In this document: positions 40,216 to 49,180 of the stretch, piece after piece | How the letters are laid out: every line of letters starts with the position of its first letter | Position numbering within the stretch: position 1 is the first letter of the stretch | NCBI RefSeq assembly: GCF_017355525.1 | Contig: NZ_CP067395.1 | Location: forward strand, 1,116,001 to 1,180,000 | DNA: 64,000 nt | Direction: 5' to 3' | Source of the DNA: Lysobacter enzymogenes | GTDB lineage: Bacteria > Pseudomonadota > Gammaproteobacteria > Xanthomonadales > Xanthomonadaceae | Notes under the pieces: model-generated | What the model saw: the letters and a program-made list of their open reading frames with translations, nothing else | Databases searched by the model: none | Told to the model about the DNA's origin: nothing | Program-made: the position numbers and the translations under genes

Positions 40216-41551
40216 CGATCAGGATCGAACGGCCGCGGCCGATGCCGTAATAGGCCAGATCGGCGGCCTCGACCTCGTCGGGATGGTACAGGTTGCGTCC
40301 GTCGAAGATCACCGCGTCGGCCAGGGCCTGGCGCACGCGGACGAAATCGGGGCTGCGGAACTGCTTCCACTCGGTCACCACCACCAGCGCGTCGGCGTCG
40401 GCCAGCGCGGCGCGCGCCGAGTCGCACAGCACCAGGTCGTCGCGCTCGCCGAAGATGCGCTGCGCTTCATCGCTGGCTTCCGGATCGTAGGCGCGGACCT
40501 TGGCGCCGGCCTCCCACAGCTGCGCCAGCAGGCGCCGGCTGGAGGCTTCGCGCATGTCGTCGGTGTTGGGCTTGAACGCCAGGCCCCACACCGCGAAGGT
40601 CTTGCCGCGAACCTCGCCGCCGTAGTGGCGCTGGATCAGTTCGAACAGATGGCCCTTCTGGCTGTCGTTGACCGCTTCCACCGCATCGAGCAGGCGCGCG
40701 TCGTAGCCGTGCTGCTGGGCGGTGCGCGCCAGCGCCTGCACGTCCTTGGGGAAGCACGAGCCGCCGTAGCCGGCGCCGGGATAGATGAAGTGCCAGCCGA
40801 TGCGCGGGTCCGAGCCGATGCCCTGGCGGACCATCTCGATGTCGGCGCCGACTTTCTCGGCGATGTTGGCGATCTCGTTCATGAAACTGATCTTGGTCGC
40901 CAGCATCGCGTTGGCCGCGTACTTGGTCAGCTCGGCCGAGCGCACGTCCATGACCACGATGCGTTCGTGGTTGCGGTTGAACGGCGCGTACAGGCGCTTG
41001 AGCTTCTCCACCGCGAGCGGATTGGCCGCGCCGATGACGATGCGGTCCGGGCGCATGCAGTCGTTGACCGCGTCGCCCTCCTTGAGGAATTCGGGATTGG
41101 AGGCGATGTCGAACGCGACCTGCGCGCCGCGCGCGGCCAGTTCGGCGGCGATCGTCGCCTGGACCTTGTCGGCGGTGCCGACCGGCACGGTCGACTTGTT
41201 GACCACGATCACCGGGCGCTCGATGTGGCGGCCGATGGTCTGCGCCACCGCCAGCACGTACTTGAGGTCGGCGCTGCCGTCCTCGTCGGGCGGGGTGCCG
41301 ACCGCGATGAAGATCAGGTCGCCGTGGGCGATCGCGCCGGCGGCGTCGGTGGTGAAGTGCAGACGGCCGGAGGCGTGGTTGGCCTTGACCATCGATTCCA
41401 GGCCCGGCTCGTAGATCGGGATCACGCCGCGGTTGAGGCCCTCGACCTTGGCCTGGTCGATGTCGACGCAGACCACGTCGTGTCCGACGTCGGCCAGGCA
41501 GGTGCCGGTGACCAGGCCCACATAGCCGGTGCCGAAGATGGTGACGCGCAT
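40208..41551 (-). CDS. ugd: UDP-glucose 6-dehydrogenase
   Basis: 447 residues. NAD-binding [20 protein letters not shown], the hallmark [13 protein letters not shown], the catalytic cysteine in [13 protein letters not shown], and [16 protein letters not shown] all match UDP-glucose dehydrogenase. It makes UDP-glucuronate for capsule, exopolysaccharide or lipid A modification. Full length for the family. It overlaps slyX downstream and is probably the first gene of that transcript. Confidence 0.96.
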   Translation of the reverse strand: MRVTIFGTGYVGLVTGTCLADVGHDVVCVDIDQAKVEGLNRGVIPIYEPGLESMVKANHASGRLHFTTDAAGAIAHGDLIFIAVGTPPDEDGSADLKYVLAVAQTIGRHIERPVIVVNKSTVPVGTADKVQATIAAELAARGAQVAFDIASNPEFLKEGDAVNDCMRPDRIVIGAANPLAVEKLKRLYAPFNRNHERIVVMDVRSAELTKYAANAMLATKISFMNEIANIAEKVGADIEMVRQGIGSDPRIGWHFIYPGAGYGGSCFPKDVQALARTAQQHGYDARLLDAVEAVNDSQKGHLFELIQRHYGGEVRGKTFAVWGLAFKPNTDDMREASSRRLLAQLWEAGAKVRAYDPEASDEAQRIFGERDDLVLCDSARAALADADALVVVTEWKQFRSPDFVRVRQALADAVIFDGRNLYHPDEVEAADLAYYGIGRGRSILIDA

Positions 41552-41854
41552 TTCGTGCTTCCTTGGGTGTTGCGGGATCCGTCGGGCGAACCGCTAGGTC
41601 CGACGCCCTGGGGACTGAAGTCCGCCGGCCGCGGCCGCGCCGTGGCGCGCGCCGAAGCCCGCAGCGGCGAAACCGGCCGGACGACGGCAGCGGTAGCCGC
41701 AAGGGTATGGGGACGGCGGCCGCGCTGCAAAAGCGCGTGCGGTCCGCCGCCTGCGCCGGACCGACCGGATCGGGCCCGATCGGCCTGGCCTGCGGCCGCG
41801 AGCGCGCCGAACGCGCTCCGCCGCACGCTCCCGCCGCGAGGGCGGAAACGACGC

Positions 41855-41883
41855 GGCGCCGGCGCGGATCGCGCGCCGGCGCC
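41855..41883. other. 12-bp hairpin after the first FKBP gene
   Basis: Arms GGCGCCGGCGCG and CGCGCCGGCGCC with a GATCG loop, 13 bases downstream of the stop of the lipoprotein isomerase gene. No T-run follows, so it is either a weak terminator or an mRNA-stabilising hairpin. Confidence 0.45.
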
Positions 41884-41895
41884 GCCGGTTGCCGC

Positions 41896-42729
41896 TTAGT
41901 GCTTCGGCGCGGTGCCCATCGCGGCCGATTCCGGACCGTCGGCCTTGACGATGTCGAGCAGCTCGACGTCGAACACCAGGGTCGCGTTCGGGCCGATCGG
42001 GCCGCCCGGGGTGCCCTGCTCGCCGTAGCCGAGCTTGGCCGGGATCCACAGCTTGAACTTGCTGCCGACCGGCATCAGCGCGATGCCTTCCTGCCAGCCC
42101 GGCACCACCGCGCCGAGCGGGAACACCGCCGGCTCGTTGCGCGCGTAGGAGCTGTCGAATTCCTTGCCGTCCAGCAGCGTGCCCTTGTAGTGCACGCGGA
42201 CCGTGTCGGAGGCCTTGGGCTTGGCGCCCTTGCCTTCGCTGACGATCTGGTACTGCAGGCCCGAAGCGGTGGTCACCACGCCGGCCTTCTTGCCGTTGGC
42301 GGCGAGGAACTTCTCGCCCTCCTCCTGGTTCTTCTTGGCCGTCGCCAGCATCTTCTCGACCTGCTTGTTGCGCACGGTCTCCTGCAGGCGCTGGCGGATC
42401 TGCATCGCTTCCTCGTCGCTCAGCGACGACTTCTCGCCCTTCATGCTGGCCTGCATCGCCTTCTGCAGCACGGCCAGGTCGATATCGTCCTTGAGCAGCT
42501 CCAGCGAGCGGCCCATGTCCATGCCGATCAGATAGCTGTTCTGTTCCTTCTCGGTCTTCATGCCGCCCAGGACCTTGACGTCCTTCTTGGCATCGGCCGC
42601 CTTGTCGCCGCTCTTGCTCTCGGCGGCCTTGTCGCCGGCCGGCTTGCCGGTCTGGTCGCAACCCGCGGCGAACAGCGCCATCGAGGCCACGGCGATCGCC
42701 AAGGCGGTGTTACGCATGAAAGGCTTCAT
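41896..42729 (-). CDS. FKBP-type peptidyl-prolyl isomerase, lipoprotein
   Basis: 277 residues. Signal peptide with lipobox ALFAAGC (Cys24), Lys/Ala/Asp-rich linker, FKBP N-terminal dimerisation region (SYLIGMDMGRSLELL, VLQKAMQASMKGEKSSLSDEEA) and a C-terminal FKBP domain (VRVHYKGTLLDGKEFDSSYARNEP, GWQEGIALMPVGSKFKLWIP). This is the Mip/FkpA architecture, a periplasmic folding catalyst and chaperone. AGGAG precedes ATG 42729. It is followed on the same strand's upstream side by a second FKBP gene. Confidence 0.93.
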   Translation of the reverse strand: MKPFMRNTALAIAVASMALFAAGCDQTGKPAGDKAAESKSGDKAADAKKDVKVLGGMKTEKEQNSYLIGMDMGRSLELLKDDIDLAVLQKAMQASMKGEKSSLSDEEAMQIRQRLQETVRNKQVEKMLATAKKNQEEGEKFLAANGKKAGVVTTASGLQYQIVSEGKGAKPKASDTVRVHYKGTLLDGKEFDSSYARNEPAVFPLGAVVPGWQEGIALMPVGSKFKLWIPAKLGYGEQGTPGGPIGPNATLVFDVELLDIVKADGPESAAMGTAPKH

Positions 42730-42844
42730 CAAACTGCACTCCTGAAAAAGACTGGACCGGAAGGTGGTGGGCCGGCCGGACAAACTGCCCGGAACCGGCT
42801 GAACGTTGCTTCACGCGCCGCGCGTGCGCGGCGCGCATGGGGGA

Positions 42845-43789
42845 TTACAGGATGTCGAGCAGTTCGACTTCGAAGGTCAGCACCGCGTTCGGGCCGATGC
42901 TCGGCGGCGCGCCGTTCGGGCCGTAGGCGAGTTCGGACGGGATCCAGAACTTGAACTTGCTGCCGACCGGCATCATCGCCAGGCCTTCCTGCCAGCCCTG
43001 GATCACGCCGTTGACCGGGAATTCGGCCGGCTGGCCGCGATCGTAGGAGCTGTCGAAGGTCTTGCCGTCGAGCAGCATGCCCTTGTAGTTCACGCTGACC
43101 TTGTCGGTCGGCTTGGGACGCTCGCCGGAGCCCTGGCGCAGGATCATGTACTGCAGGCCCGAGCCGGTCGCGAACACGCCCTTGACCTTCTTGTTCTCGT
43201 CCAGGAACGCCTTGCCTTCCTTGAGGTTCTTCTCGCCGGCCGCGGCCGCTTCGGCCTTGGTCTTGGCCTGCATGCGCTCGCTGAAGTTGGTCAGCACGGT
43301 GCGCGCGTCGCCTTCGGCCAGCAGCGGCTTGCCGCCGCCGAGCGAGGTGCGCACGGCCTGGGCCAGCACCGGCAGGTCGATTTCGGATTTGATCTGCTGC
43401 AGGGCCGGGCCGACCATGAAGGTGCCGATCATCAGGCCGACCTTGGTCTTGTCGACCGCCGGCGGCGGCGTGCCCGGCGGGGTGCCCTGGGCCGGCTTGC
43501 CCTCGCGCGAGGCGATGCGCGCGCGCAGGGCGGTGTCGACGCTGCGCGCCTCGTCCTGGGTGATCAGCGGCTTGCCGCCGTCGAACACGTTCTTGACCGC
43601 TTTTTCGAACGCCGCGGCGTCGAGGTCCGGGCCGACCGGCTTGAGCGAGGAGGCCACGTCCAGGCCGATGGCGTAGCTGATCTTTTCGCGTTCGTTGGCG
43701 AGCACGGTCTTGTCCTGGGCAGAGGCGGCGCCAGCGAACAGCGCCGCGGTGGTCATCAACACGGCCGCGCCGCGCACGAAGTGCTTCAT
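42845..43789 (-). CDS. FKBP-type peptidyl-prolyl isomerase with duplicated N-terminal domain
   Basis: 314 residues with a signal peptide (about 1-24, AGAASA). Two FKBP_N-like helical segments are in tandem: 33-93 (EKISYAIGLDVASSLK...FDGGKPLITQDEARS) and 114-175 (KTKVGLMIGTFMVGPAL...LGGGKPLLAEGDART). The C-terminal FKBP domain follows (NYKGMLLDGKTFDSSYDRGQP, GWQEGLAMMPVGSKFKFW). Most Mip/FkpA proteins have one such N-terminal segment. It is soluble, unlike the lipoprotein paralogue 115 bases downstream. Start at ATG 43789. Confidence 0.92.
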   Translation of the reverse strand: MKHFVRGAAVLMTTAALFAGAASAQDKTVLANEREKISYAIGLDVASSLKPVGPDLDAAAFEKAVKNVFDGGKPLITQDEARSVDTALRARIASREGKPAQGTPPGTPPPAVDKTKVGLMIGTFMVGPALQQIKSEIDLPVLAQAVRTSLGGGKPLLAEGDARTVLTNFSERMQAKTKAEAAAAGEKNLKEGKAFLDENKKVKGVFATGSGLQYMILRQGSGERPKPTDKVSVNYKGMLLDGKTFDSSYDRGQPAEFPVNGVIQGWQEGLAMMPVGSKFKFWIPSELAYGPNGAPPSIGPNAVLTFEVELLDIL

Positions 43790-44059
43790 TAGGGTCCCGC
43801 TCCTGGTACCTGGTCCTGGTGGTGTAAGAGTCCGGCGTCGCCGATCGCTGCGACAGCGACGACGCGGACGCCGACGCGCCGCCGTGCGGCGCGAGCCCGC
43901 CATTGTCGCGGTCGCGGCCTTGTGCGGCAACGCTCCAGTGTGACGGCGGCCCGGCGTTTTAGTTCCGCTGCGGCGCCGGCGGACCGGCGCGGAAACCGGA
44001 CCGGGCGCGCAAATCGCGCCGCGGCGGCGCCGGCCGGCGCCGCCCGGGCGAGCGATCGA

Positions 44060-44659
44060 TCAGCGCGCCGCGACCGGCTTGGGCGCCGGCGCGGCCAGCG
44101 CGCGCTCGATCGCCGCGACCACCGCCGGATCGTCCGGCGTGGTCTTGCTGCCGTAGCTGGCGATCAGCTTGCCGTCGCGGCCGATCAGGTACTTGTGGAA
44201 ATTCCACTTCGGCGCTTCGCCGGCGGCCTTGGCCAGGTCCTTGTACAGCGGCGTGGCCTGGTCGCCGACCACGTGCACCTTCTCGAACATCGGGAACTTG
44301 ACCCCGTAGGTCAGCGTGCAGAACTCCTGGATCTGCTTCTCGTCCTCGAACTCCTGCGCCTTGAAATCGCCGGACGGGAAGCCGAGCACGGCGAAACCGC
44401 GCGCCTTGTACTTGGCGTGCAGGCCTTCCAGCGCTTCGAACTGCGGGGTGAAGCCGCATTTGCTGGCGGTGTTGACGACCAGCACGACATCGCCGGCATA
44501 GGTCTTGGACAGCTCGACCGGCTGCTTGCCGGCGAGCGGGCGGTAGCTGCGGTCGAGCAGGCCGCCGGCCGCGGCGGCGGCGCCGACGGCCGCGGTCAAG
44601 GCAAGCGCCAGCAGGGCGCGGGCGGCGCGGCGGGTGTTCGAGGGGGCGATGGCGGGCAT
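44060..44659 (-). CDS. Glutathione-peroxidase-like protein with signal/anchor
   Basis: 199 residues. N-terminal signal or anchor (about 10-31, ALLALALTAAVGAAAA), then the GPx fold: VVNTASKCGFTPQFEAL with the peroxidatic Cys68, GFPSGDFKAQE, and KWNFHKYLIG with Trp152 and Asn153. The family's FPCNQF is FPSGDF here, so the second Cys and the Gln of the usual Cys-Gln-Trp-Asn set are replaced (Asp98). It probably reduces peroxides in the periplasm using thioredoxin-like donors. It ends a minus-strand block that includes the two FKBP genes, but with a gap of 270 bases. Confidence 0.88.
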   Translation of the reverse strand: MPAIAPSNTRRAARALLALALTAAVGAAAAAGGLLDRSYRPLAGKQPVELSKTYAGDVVLVVNTASKCGFTPQFEALEGLHAKYKARGFAVLGFPSGDFKAQEFEDEKQIQEFCTLTYGVKFPMFEKVHVVGDQATPLYKDLAKAAGEAPKWNFHKYLIGRDGKLIASYGSKTTPDDPAVVAAIERALAAPAPKPVAAR

Positions 44660-44778
44660 GGGACGCCTCAGGAAAGTGGGGAAAGGCCCGTCCGGCGGGC
44701 CGCGAGGGGGGCACGACCCGACATGGGGGCGGCCGGACGGATTCGGGCCAAGTATGACTTCAGTTGGGTCCGCAGCGA

Positions 44779-44819
44779 TTGACGCGGCGTGATTAGGTGT
44801 TATAGTTGAATACAACACC
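44779..44819 (+). promoter_or_regulatory. Promoter and YtrA-type operator of the ABC-transporter operon
   Basis: TTGACG (-35, 44779-44784), 16 bases, then TATAGT (-10, 44801-44806). Overlapping the -10 box is a 24-bp dyad with GGTGTT/AACACC outer arms (44796-44819), the form of the GntR/YtrA operator. The GntR repressor is encoded two genes downstream, so this is probably autoregulation. Confidence 0.8.
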
Positions 44820-44845
44820 GGCCCACTAAAGAGCAGGACGTTCGC

Positions 44846-45361
44846 ATGAACCGCAAGCTCCATAACTCGATTTCGGCCCTGATGGCCGCCGGCGGCGCCC
44901 TGGTCCTGGGCCTGGTGGTCGCGCTGCCGCTGCCCGCCCCCGACGCCCCGCCGGCGCCGCTGCTGGCCCAGTTCGCCGCCGACGCCCCGGCGACCCGCCC
45001 GATCGAGGTCAACCTCGGCGCGGTGCAGGCGCGGATCAGCTTCGACCGCGATTTCCTCGAACGCGCCCGCAGCCGCTCCGGCGACGTCGCCGGCGCGGTG
45101 CGCAAGATCGAACAGCGCGCCCAGCAACTGGAAAACACCGACCAGGCCGGCGAACTGACCGCCCTGGCCGGCGCCCTGGCCGGCGATGTCGCCGACCTGG
45201 CCGCGCTGGCCAATGCGGTCGCCCCGGGCCTGGCCCCCGCCTCCAACGCCGCCGCGGAGCCGGCCGGCGCCGCCGAACCCAAGCGCAAGGCCGGAAGCGC
45301 CGCGCGCCGCAACCGCAGCAATCTCGTCATGCCCTATTTCTCCTTCCTGTCGCGGGGCTGA
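44846..45361 (+). CDS. Hypothetical anchored protein, first gene of the YtrA operon
   Basis: 171 residues. One hydrophobic segment near the N-terminus (about 11-33, LMAAGGALVLGLVVALPLP) suggests a signal anchor; the rest is Ala-rich helix likely to form a coiled coil (RKIEQRAQQLENTDQAGELTAL, LAGDVADLAALANAV). No family was recognised. It lies between the promoter and the GntR gene (4 bases to it), so it is co-transcribed with the transporter. Confidence 0.75.
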   Translation: MNRKLHNSISALMAAGGALVLGLVVALPLPAPDAPPAPLLAQFAADAPATRPIEVNLGAVQARISFDRDFLERARSRSGDVAGAVRKIEQRAQQLENTDQAGELTALAGALAGDVADLAALANAVAPGLAPASNAAAEPAGAAEPKRKAGSAARRNRSNLVMPYFSFLSRG

Positions 45362-45364
45362 GCC

Positions 45365-45751
45365 ATGACCGCAATCCAATGGAGCGACGGCGCTCCGATC
45401 TATCGCCAGCTCAAGGAACGCGTCGTCGCGATGATGCTCGACGGCGTGCTCAAACCCGGCGACGCCCTGCCCTCCGTGCGCCAGGTCGCCGCCGAATACC
45501 AACTCAATCCCATCACCGTCTCGCGCGCCTACCAAGAGCTGGCCGACGAGTCGCTGGTCGAAAAACGCCGAGGCCTGGGCATGTACGTGACCGAAGAAGC
45601 CGCGAAGAAACTGCTCCTCAACGAACGCGAGCGGTTCCTGCGCGAGGAATGGCCGCTGGTGCTGGAACGCATCGCCCGGCTCGGCCTGCGCGCGGAAGAA
45701 CTGTTCGGCGGCAACGGCGGCAACGGCACCCACAAGGCGGACGCACCATGA
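45365..45751 (+). CDS. GntR-family regulator, YtrA subfamily
   Basis: 128 residues, the short form typical of YtrA: winged helix (PIYRQLKERVVAMMLDGVLKPGDALPSVRQVAAEYQLNPITVSRAYQEL) with a brief C-terminal dimer arm. YtrA proteins repress operons of ABC transporters and bind GTGTT-type dyads, as at the operon promoter here. ATGA overlap (45748-45751) couples it to the ABC ATPase. Confidence 0.93.
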   Translation: MTAIQWSDGAPIYRQLKERVVAMMLDGVLKPGDALPSVRQVAAEYQLNPITVSRAYQELADESLVEKRRGLGMYVTEEAAKKLLLNERERFLREEWPLVLERIARLGLRAEELFGGNGGNGTHKADAP

Positions 45752-46632
45752 CCAACGCCCTCACCATCGATCCCGGCCAGGTCGTGCGCGCCCGCGGCCT
45801 GCGCAAGACCTACCGCAACAAGAACGCGCTCGACGGCGCCGACTTCGACATCCCGACCGGCCGCATCGTCGGCCTGATCGGCCCCAACGGCGCCGGAAAG
45901 ACCACCGCGCTCAAGGCCGTGCTCGGCCTGACCCAGTTCGAAGGCGAGCTGTCGGTGCTCGGCCTGGACCCGCGCCACCAGCGCGACGCGCTGATGCGCG
46001 AGGTCTGCTTCATCGCCGACGTGGCGGTGCTGCCGCGCTGGCTGCGGGTGCGCGAGGCGATCGAGTTCGTCGCCGGCGTGCATCCGCGCTTCGACCGGGC
46101 CAAGTGCGAGCGCTTCCTGCACGGCACCCAGCTCAAGCCCGACCTGCGCGTGCGCGAGATGTCCAAGGGCATGATCGTGCAGCTGCACCTGGCGCTGGTG
46201 ATGGCCATCGACGCGCGCCTGCTGGTGCTCGACGAGCCGACCCTGGGCCTGGACATCCTGTACCGCAAGCAGTTCTACCAGCGCCTGCTGGAAGACTACT
46301 TCGACGAGAACAAGACCATCGTGGTCACCACCCACCAGGTCGAGGAGATCGAACACATCCTCACCGACGTGATGTTCATCCGCGACGGCAAGATCGTGCT
46401 CGACTGCCCGATGGAGAACCTCGGCGAGCGCTTCGTCGAAGTGCTGGTCGACCGCGACAAGGCCGAGCACGCGCGCACCCTCGGCCCGCTCGACGAACGC
46501 GCCCTGCCGTTCGGCAAGACCGTGATGCTGTTCGACGGCGTCGCCGCCGCCCAGCTCGACGGACTCGGCGAAACCCGCACCCCGGGCCTGGCCGACCTGT
46601 TCGTCGCCACCATGAAGGGGACTTACGCATGA
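45748..46632 (+). CDS. ABC transporter ATP-binding protein
   Basis: 294 residues. Walker A GPNGAGKTT, Walker B LLVLDEPTLGLD, H-loop TTHQ. The signature between them is degenerate (EMSKGM in place of LSGGQ), as in several YtrB-like ATPases. It starts within the GntR stop codon and its own stop overlaps the permease start by ATGA. It drives the permease encoded next. Confidence 0.93.
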   Translation: MTNALTIDPGQVVRARGLRKTYRNKNALDGADFDIPTGRIVGLIGPNGAGKTTALKAVLGLTQFEGELSVLGLDPRHQRDALMREVCFIADVAVLPRWLRVREAIEFVAGVHPRFDRAKCERFLHGTQLKPDLRVREMSKGMIVQLHLALVMAIDARLLVLDEPTLGLDILYRKQFYQRLLEDYFDENKTIVVTTHQVEEIEHILTDVMFIRDGKIVLDCPMENLGERFVEVLVDRDKAEHARTLGPLDERALPFGKTVMLFDGVAAAQLDGLGETRTPGLADLFVATMKGTYA

Positions 46633-47654
46633 ACGCCGCCACCGACGACTACACCTCCCCTGCCGCCGTACCCCGCGCCGCCGCCGCGATCTCGCCGTCG
46701 CAGGTGTTCGTGATGCTGCTCAAGCGCGAGTTCTGGGAACACCGCGGCGGGTTCCTGTGGGGCCCGCTGATCGCCGGCGCGATCGCCGTGGCGTTCACCG
46801 TGCTCGGCGTGATCGCCGGCTCGGTGCTGTTCAACAAGTACTCGGTGCGCGACCACGACGGCATCAACCTGGAAATGACCGGCGACCTCAGCCGCGCCGG
46901 ACAGATCGGCGACGCCGCGCTCGCCGGCGGCCTCGGCATCGTCTGCCTGGTGTTCGTGTTCGTGGTGTTCTTCTACGCGCTCGGCTCGCTGTACGACGAG
47001 CGCAAGGACCGCAGCATCCTGTTCTGGAAATCGCTGCCGGTGTCCGACACCCAGGCGGTGCTGTCCAAGCTGGCGTGGGCGCTGTTGCTGGCGCCGCTGA
47101 TGGCCGCGGCGATCGGCCTGGCCGTGGGACTGCTGATGTGGGTGCTGGCGTGGCTGGCGGCGGTGCTCAACGGCTTCGCCGGCGCCGGCGCGATCTTCAC
47201 CCAGGCGCATCCGTTCCGCCTGCTCGGCGAGCTGCTGCTGTCGGTGCCGGTGTACGCGCTGTGGGCGCTGCCGACCGTGGGCTGGCTGATGCTGTGCTCG
47301 GCCTGGGCGCGCAGCGTGCCGTTCGTCTGGGCGGTGGTGGTGCCGCTGCTGGCCTGCGTGTTCGTCAGCTTCCTCGACGTGATGCCGGGCATCGAGATCC
47401 CGCACGCCGCGATCTGGTACACGGTGGCGCTGCGCGGCCTGCTCAGCGTGGTGCCGGGCACCTGGTTCCTGCACTACCGCTACGGCGACGAGGCCCAGCA
47501 GGCGGCCCTGCGCGGCACCGATGCGCTGAACCAACTGGATTCGGTATCGAGCCTGCACATGCTGGCGACCGCCGACCTGTGGATCGGCGCGGCGCTCGGC
47601 GCGGCGATGATCTTCGCCGCGATCCGCCTGCGCCGCTGGCGCGACGACGGCTGA
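46629..47654 (+). CDS. ABC transporter permease (YtrC-like)
   Basis: 341 residues with about 6 predicted membrane segments (for example GPLIAGAIAVAFTVLGVIAG, and a long hydrophobic run near LGIVCLVFVFVVFFYAL). A cytoplasmic SLYDERKDRSILFWKSLPVS loop is typical of ABC-2-type permeases. The substrate is not known; YtrA-linked transporters often respond to cell-wall antibiotics. Confidence 0.88.
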   Translation: MNAATDDYTSPAAVPRAAAAISPSQVFVMLLKREFWEHRGGFLWGPLIAGAIAVAFTVLGVIAGSVLFNKYSVRDHDGINLEMTGDLSRAGQIGDAALAGGLGIVCLVFVFVVFFYALGSLYDERKDRSILFWKSLPVSDTQAVLSKLAWALLLAPLMAAAIGLAVGLLMWVLAWLAAVLNGFAGAGAIFTQAHPFRLLGELLLSVPVYALWALPTVGWLMLCSAWARSVPFVWAVVVPLLACVFVSFLDVMPGIEIPHAAIWYTVALRGLLSVVPGTWFLHYRYGDEAQQAALRGTDALNQLDSVSSLHMLATADLWIGAALGAAMIFAAIRLRRWRDDG

Positions 47655-47754
47655 GGCGCGCGGCCGGCGCCGGTGGCGGGTCCATCGCGGACCGATTGCA
47701 ACCCTGCCGGCCCCGGCCGCATCCCAGCCTCACCCATCCGCTCAGGAGCGTCAC

Positions 47755-48516
47755 ATGCGTCCCCTCTCCTTCCTGCTCTGCGCCGCGCTGCTGCCGGCCT
47801 CCGCCTTCGCCGGCGACCGCTGCGACAACGCCCAGCCGCGCAATCTCGCGCTCGACCTCAAGGGCGCCAAGGTCGTGGTGTTCGAAATCGGCTCCGACGA
47901 CCTGGTCGTGGAAGGCGGCAACGGCGCCGCGGCGGTGACCGGACGCGCCTGCGCCAGCAACGCCGGCGACCTGCCCGGCCTGACGATCAGCCAGCGCCGC
48001 GAAGGCGACAAGCTGGTGGTCGTGGCCGAGCACGCCAAGCGCCTGGGCCTGAACTTCAACGGCCAGTACCACCTGCAATTGCACGCCAGCGTGCCGCGCG
48101 AGCTGCGCGTGCAGCTCAAGGTCGGTTCCGGCGACGCCGCGGTCAAGGACGTGGCCGCGCTCAGCGCCGACGTCAATTCCGGCGACATCCAGATAGCCAA
48201 CGTGCGCGGCCTCACCGTCGCCTCGGTCGGCTCCGGCGACATCGGCCTGCGCGACATCGGCCCGCTGCAGATCGTCAGCCTCGGCTCGGGCGACCTCAAG
48301 GCGCGCAACGTCGGCGGCGACGTCAAGATCGGCACGGTCGGCTCCGGCGACGTCGAACTCGACCAGGTCGCCGGCTCGGTGACGATGGACCGCATCGGCT
48401 CGGGCGACCTGGAAGTCGACGGCGTGCGCGGCGACCTGCGCGTGGCCCGGGTCGGCAGCGGTTCGGTGCGCCATCGCGGCGTGGCCGGCAAGGTCGACGT
48501 GCCCAAGGACGATTGA
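47755..48516 (+). CDS. Secreted DUF4097/DUF2807-like beta-helix protein
   Basis: 253 residues with a signal peptide (about 1-19, PASAFA). From about residue 120 to the end there is a regular repeat of short strands ending in VGSGD or a close variant (VGSGDAAVKD, VNSGDIQIAN, VGSGDIGLRD, LGSGDLKARN, VGSGDVELDQ, IGSGDLEVDG, VGSGSVRHRG), typical of DUF4097-type proteins. The function is unknown; it is periplasmic or surface-exposed and is the fifth gene in the YtrA operon. Confidence 0.85.
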   Translation: MRPLSFLLCAALLPASAFAGDRCDNAQPRNLALDLKGAKVVVFEIGSDDLVVEGGNGAAAVTGRACASNAGDLPGLTISQRREGDKLVVVAEHAKRLGLNFNGQYHLQLHASVPRELRVQLKVGSGDAAVKDVAALSADVNSGDIQIANVRGLTVASVGSGDIGLRDIGPLQIVSLGSGDLKARNVGGDVKIGTVGSGDVELDQVAGSVTMDRIGSGDLEVDGVRGDLRVARVGSGSVRHRGVAGKVDVPKDD

Positions 48517-48592
48517 TCCACGGCGGCGCGGGCCGAGCGCCACGGCCCGCGCCGCCGCCTCCGCAACGGCGCGCTTCCATCGGACTCCTCTC

Positions 48593-49144
48593 ATGAACGC
48601 CCGCAAGTCCCCCTTCGTCCTGCTGCTCGCCGCCGCGATGGTCGCGGTCTTCGCCGGCGCCTGCTCGCGCAAGTCCGACACCGACGGCGTGCACGTCTCG
48701 GTGATCGACCACATCGCCATCGGCGGCGACCGGGTGACGGTGCGCGGCGGCGGCCAGCGCGCCGAAATCGGCGCCGACGGCGCCATCGCCATCGACGGCA
48801 AGGCCTTGACCCTGAGCGCGGAGCAGCAGGCCGCGGGACGCGAGTTCTACCTCCAGGCGACCGGCATGAAGCGCGACGGCGCCGCCATCGGCAAGGCCGG
48901 CGCGGCGATGGCCGGGCAAGTGCTGAGCACCGTGGTGCAGGACGTGCGCGACGGCCGCACCGACCAGACCGAGGCCAAGGTCGAAGCGCAGGCCGACAAG
49001 CTGCGCGAGCAGGCCATGCAAGTTTGCCGCCGGGTCGAGACCTTGCGCCAGGCCCAGCAGCGGCTGACCGCGGTATTGCCGCAGTTCCAGCCGTTCGCGC
49101 GGATCAAGCAGGGCACCGGCGACGAGTGCAAGGATCGCGGCTGA
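48593..49144 (+). CDS. DUF2884 (YggN-like) lipoprotein
   Basis: 183 residues. Signal peptide with lipobox VFAGACS (Cys at about 25). The mature part starts with a beta segment (GVHVSVIDHIAIGGDRVTVRGG, then AEIGADGAIAIDGKALTLS) and continues as helices (AEAKVEAQADKLREQAMQVC), matching the DUF2884 family of unknown function. It is the last gene in the operon that starts at 44846 and is followed by a tandem-repeat array. Confidence 0.82.
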   Translation: MNARKSPFVLLLAAAMVAVFAGACSRKSDTDGVHVSVIDHIAIGGDRVTVRGGGQRAEIGADGAIAIDGKALTLSAEQQAAGREFYLQATGMKRDGAAIGKAGAAMAGQVLSTVVQDVRDGRTDQTEAKVEAQADKLREQAMQVCRRVETLRQAQQRLTAVLPQFQPFARIKQGTGDECKDRG

Positions 49145-49180
49145 GTCCGTGCGGTCGGCCGGGAAGGATCGCGCTGAAGC

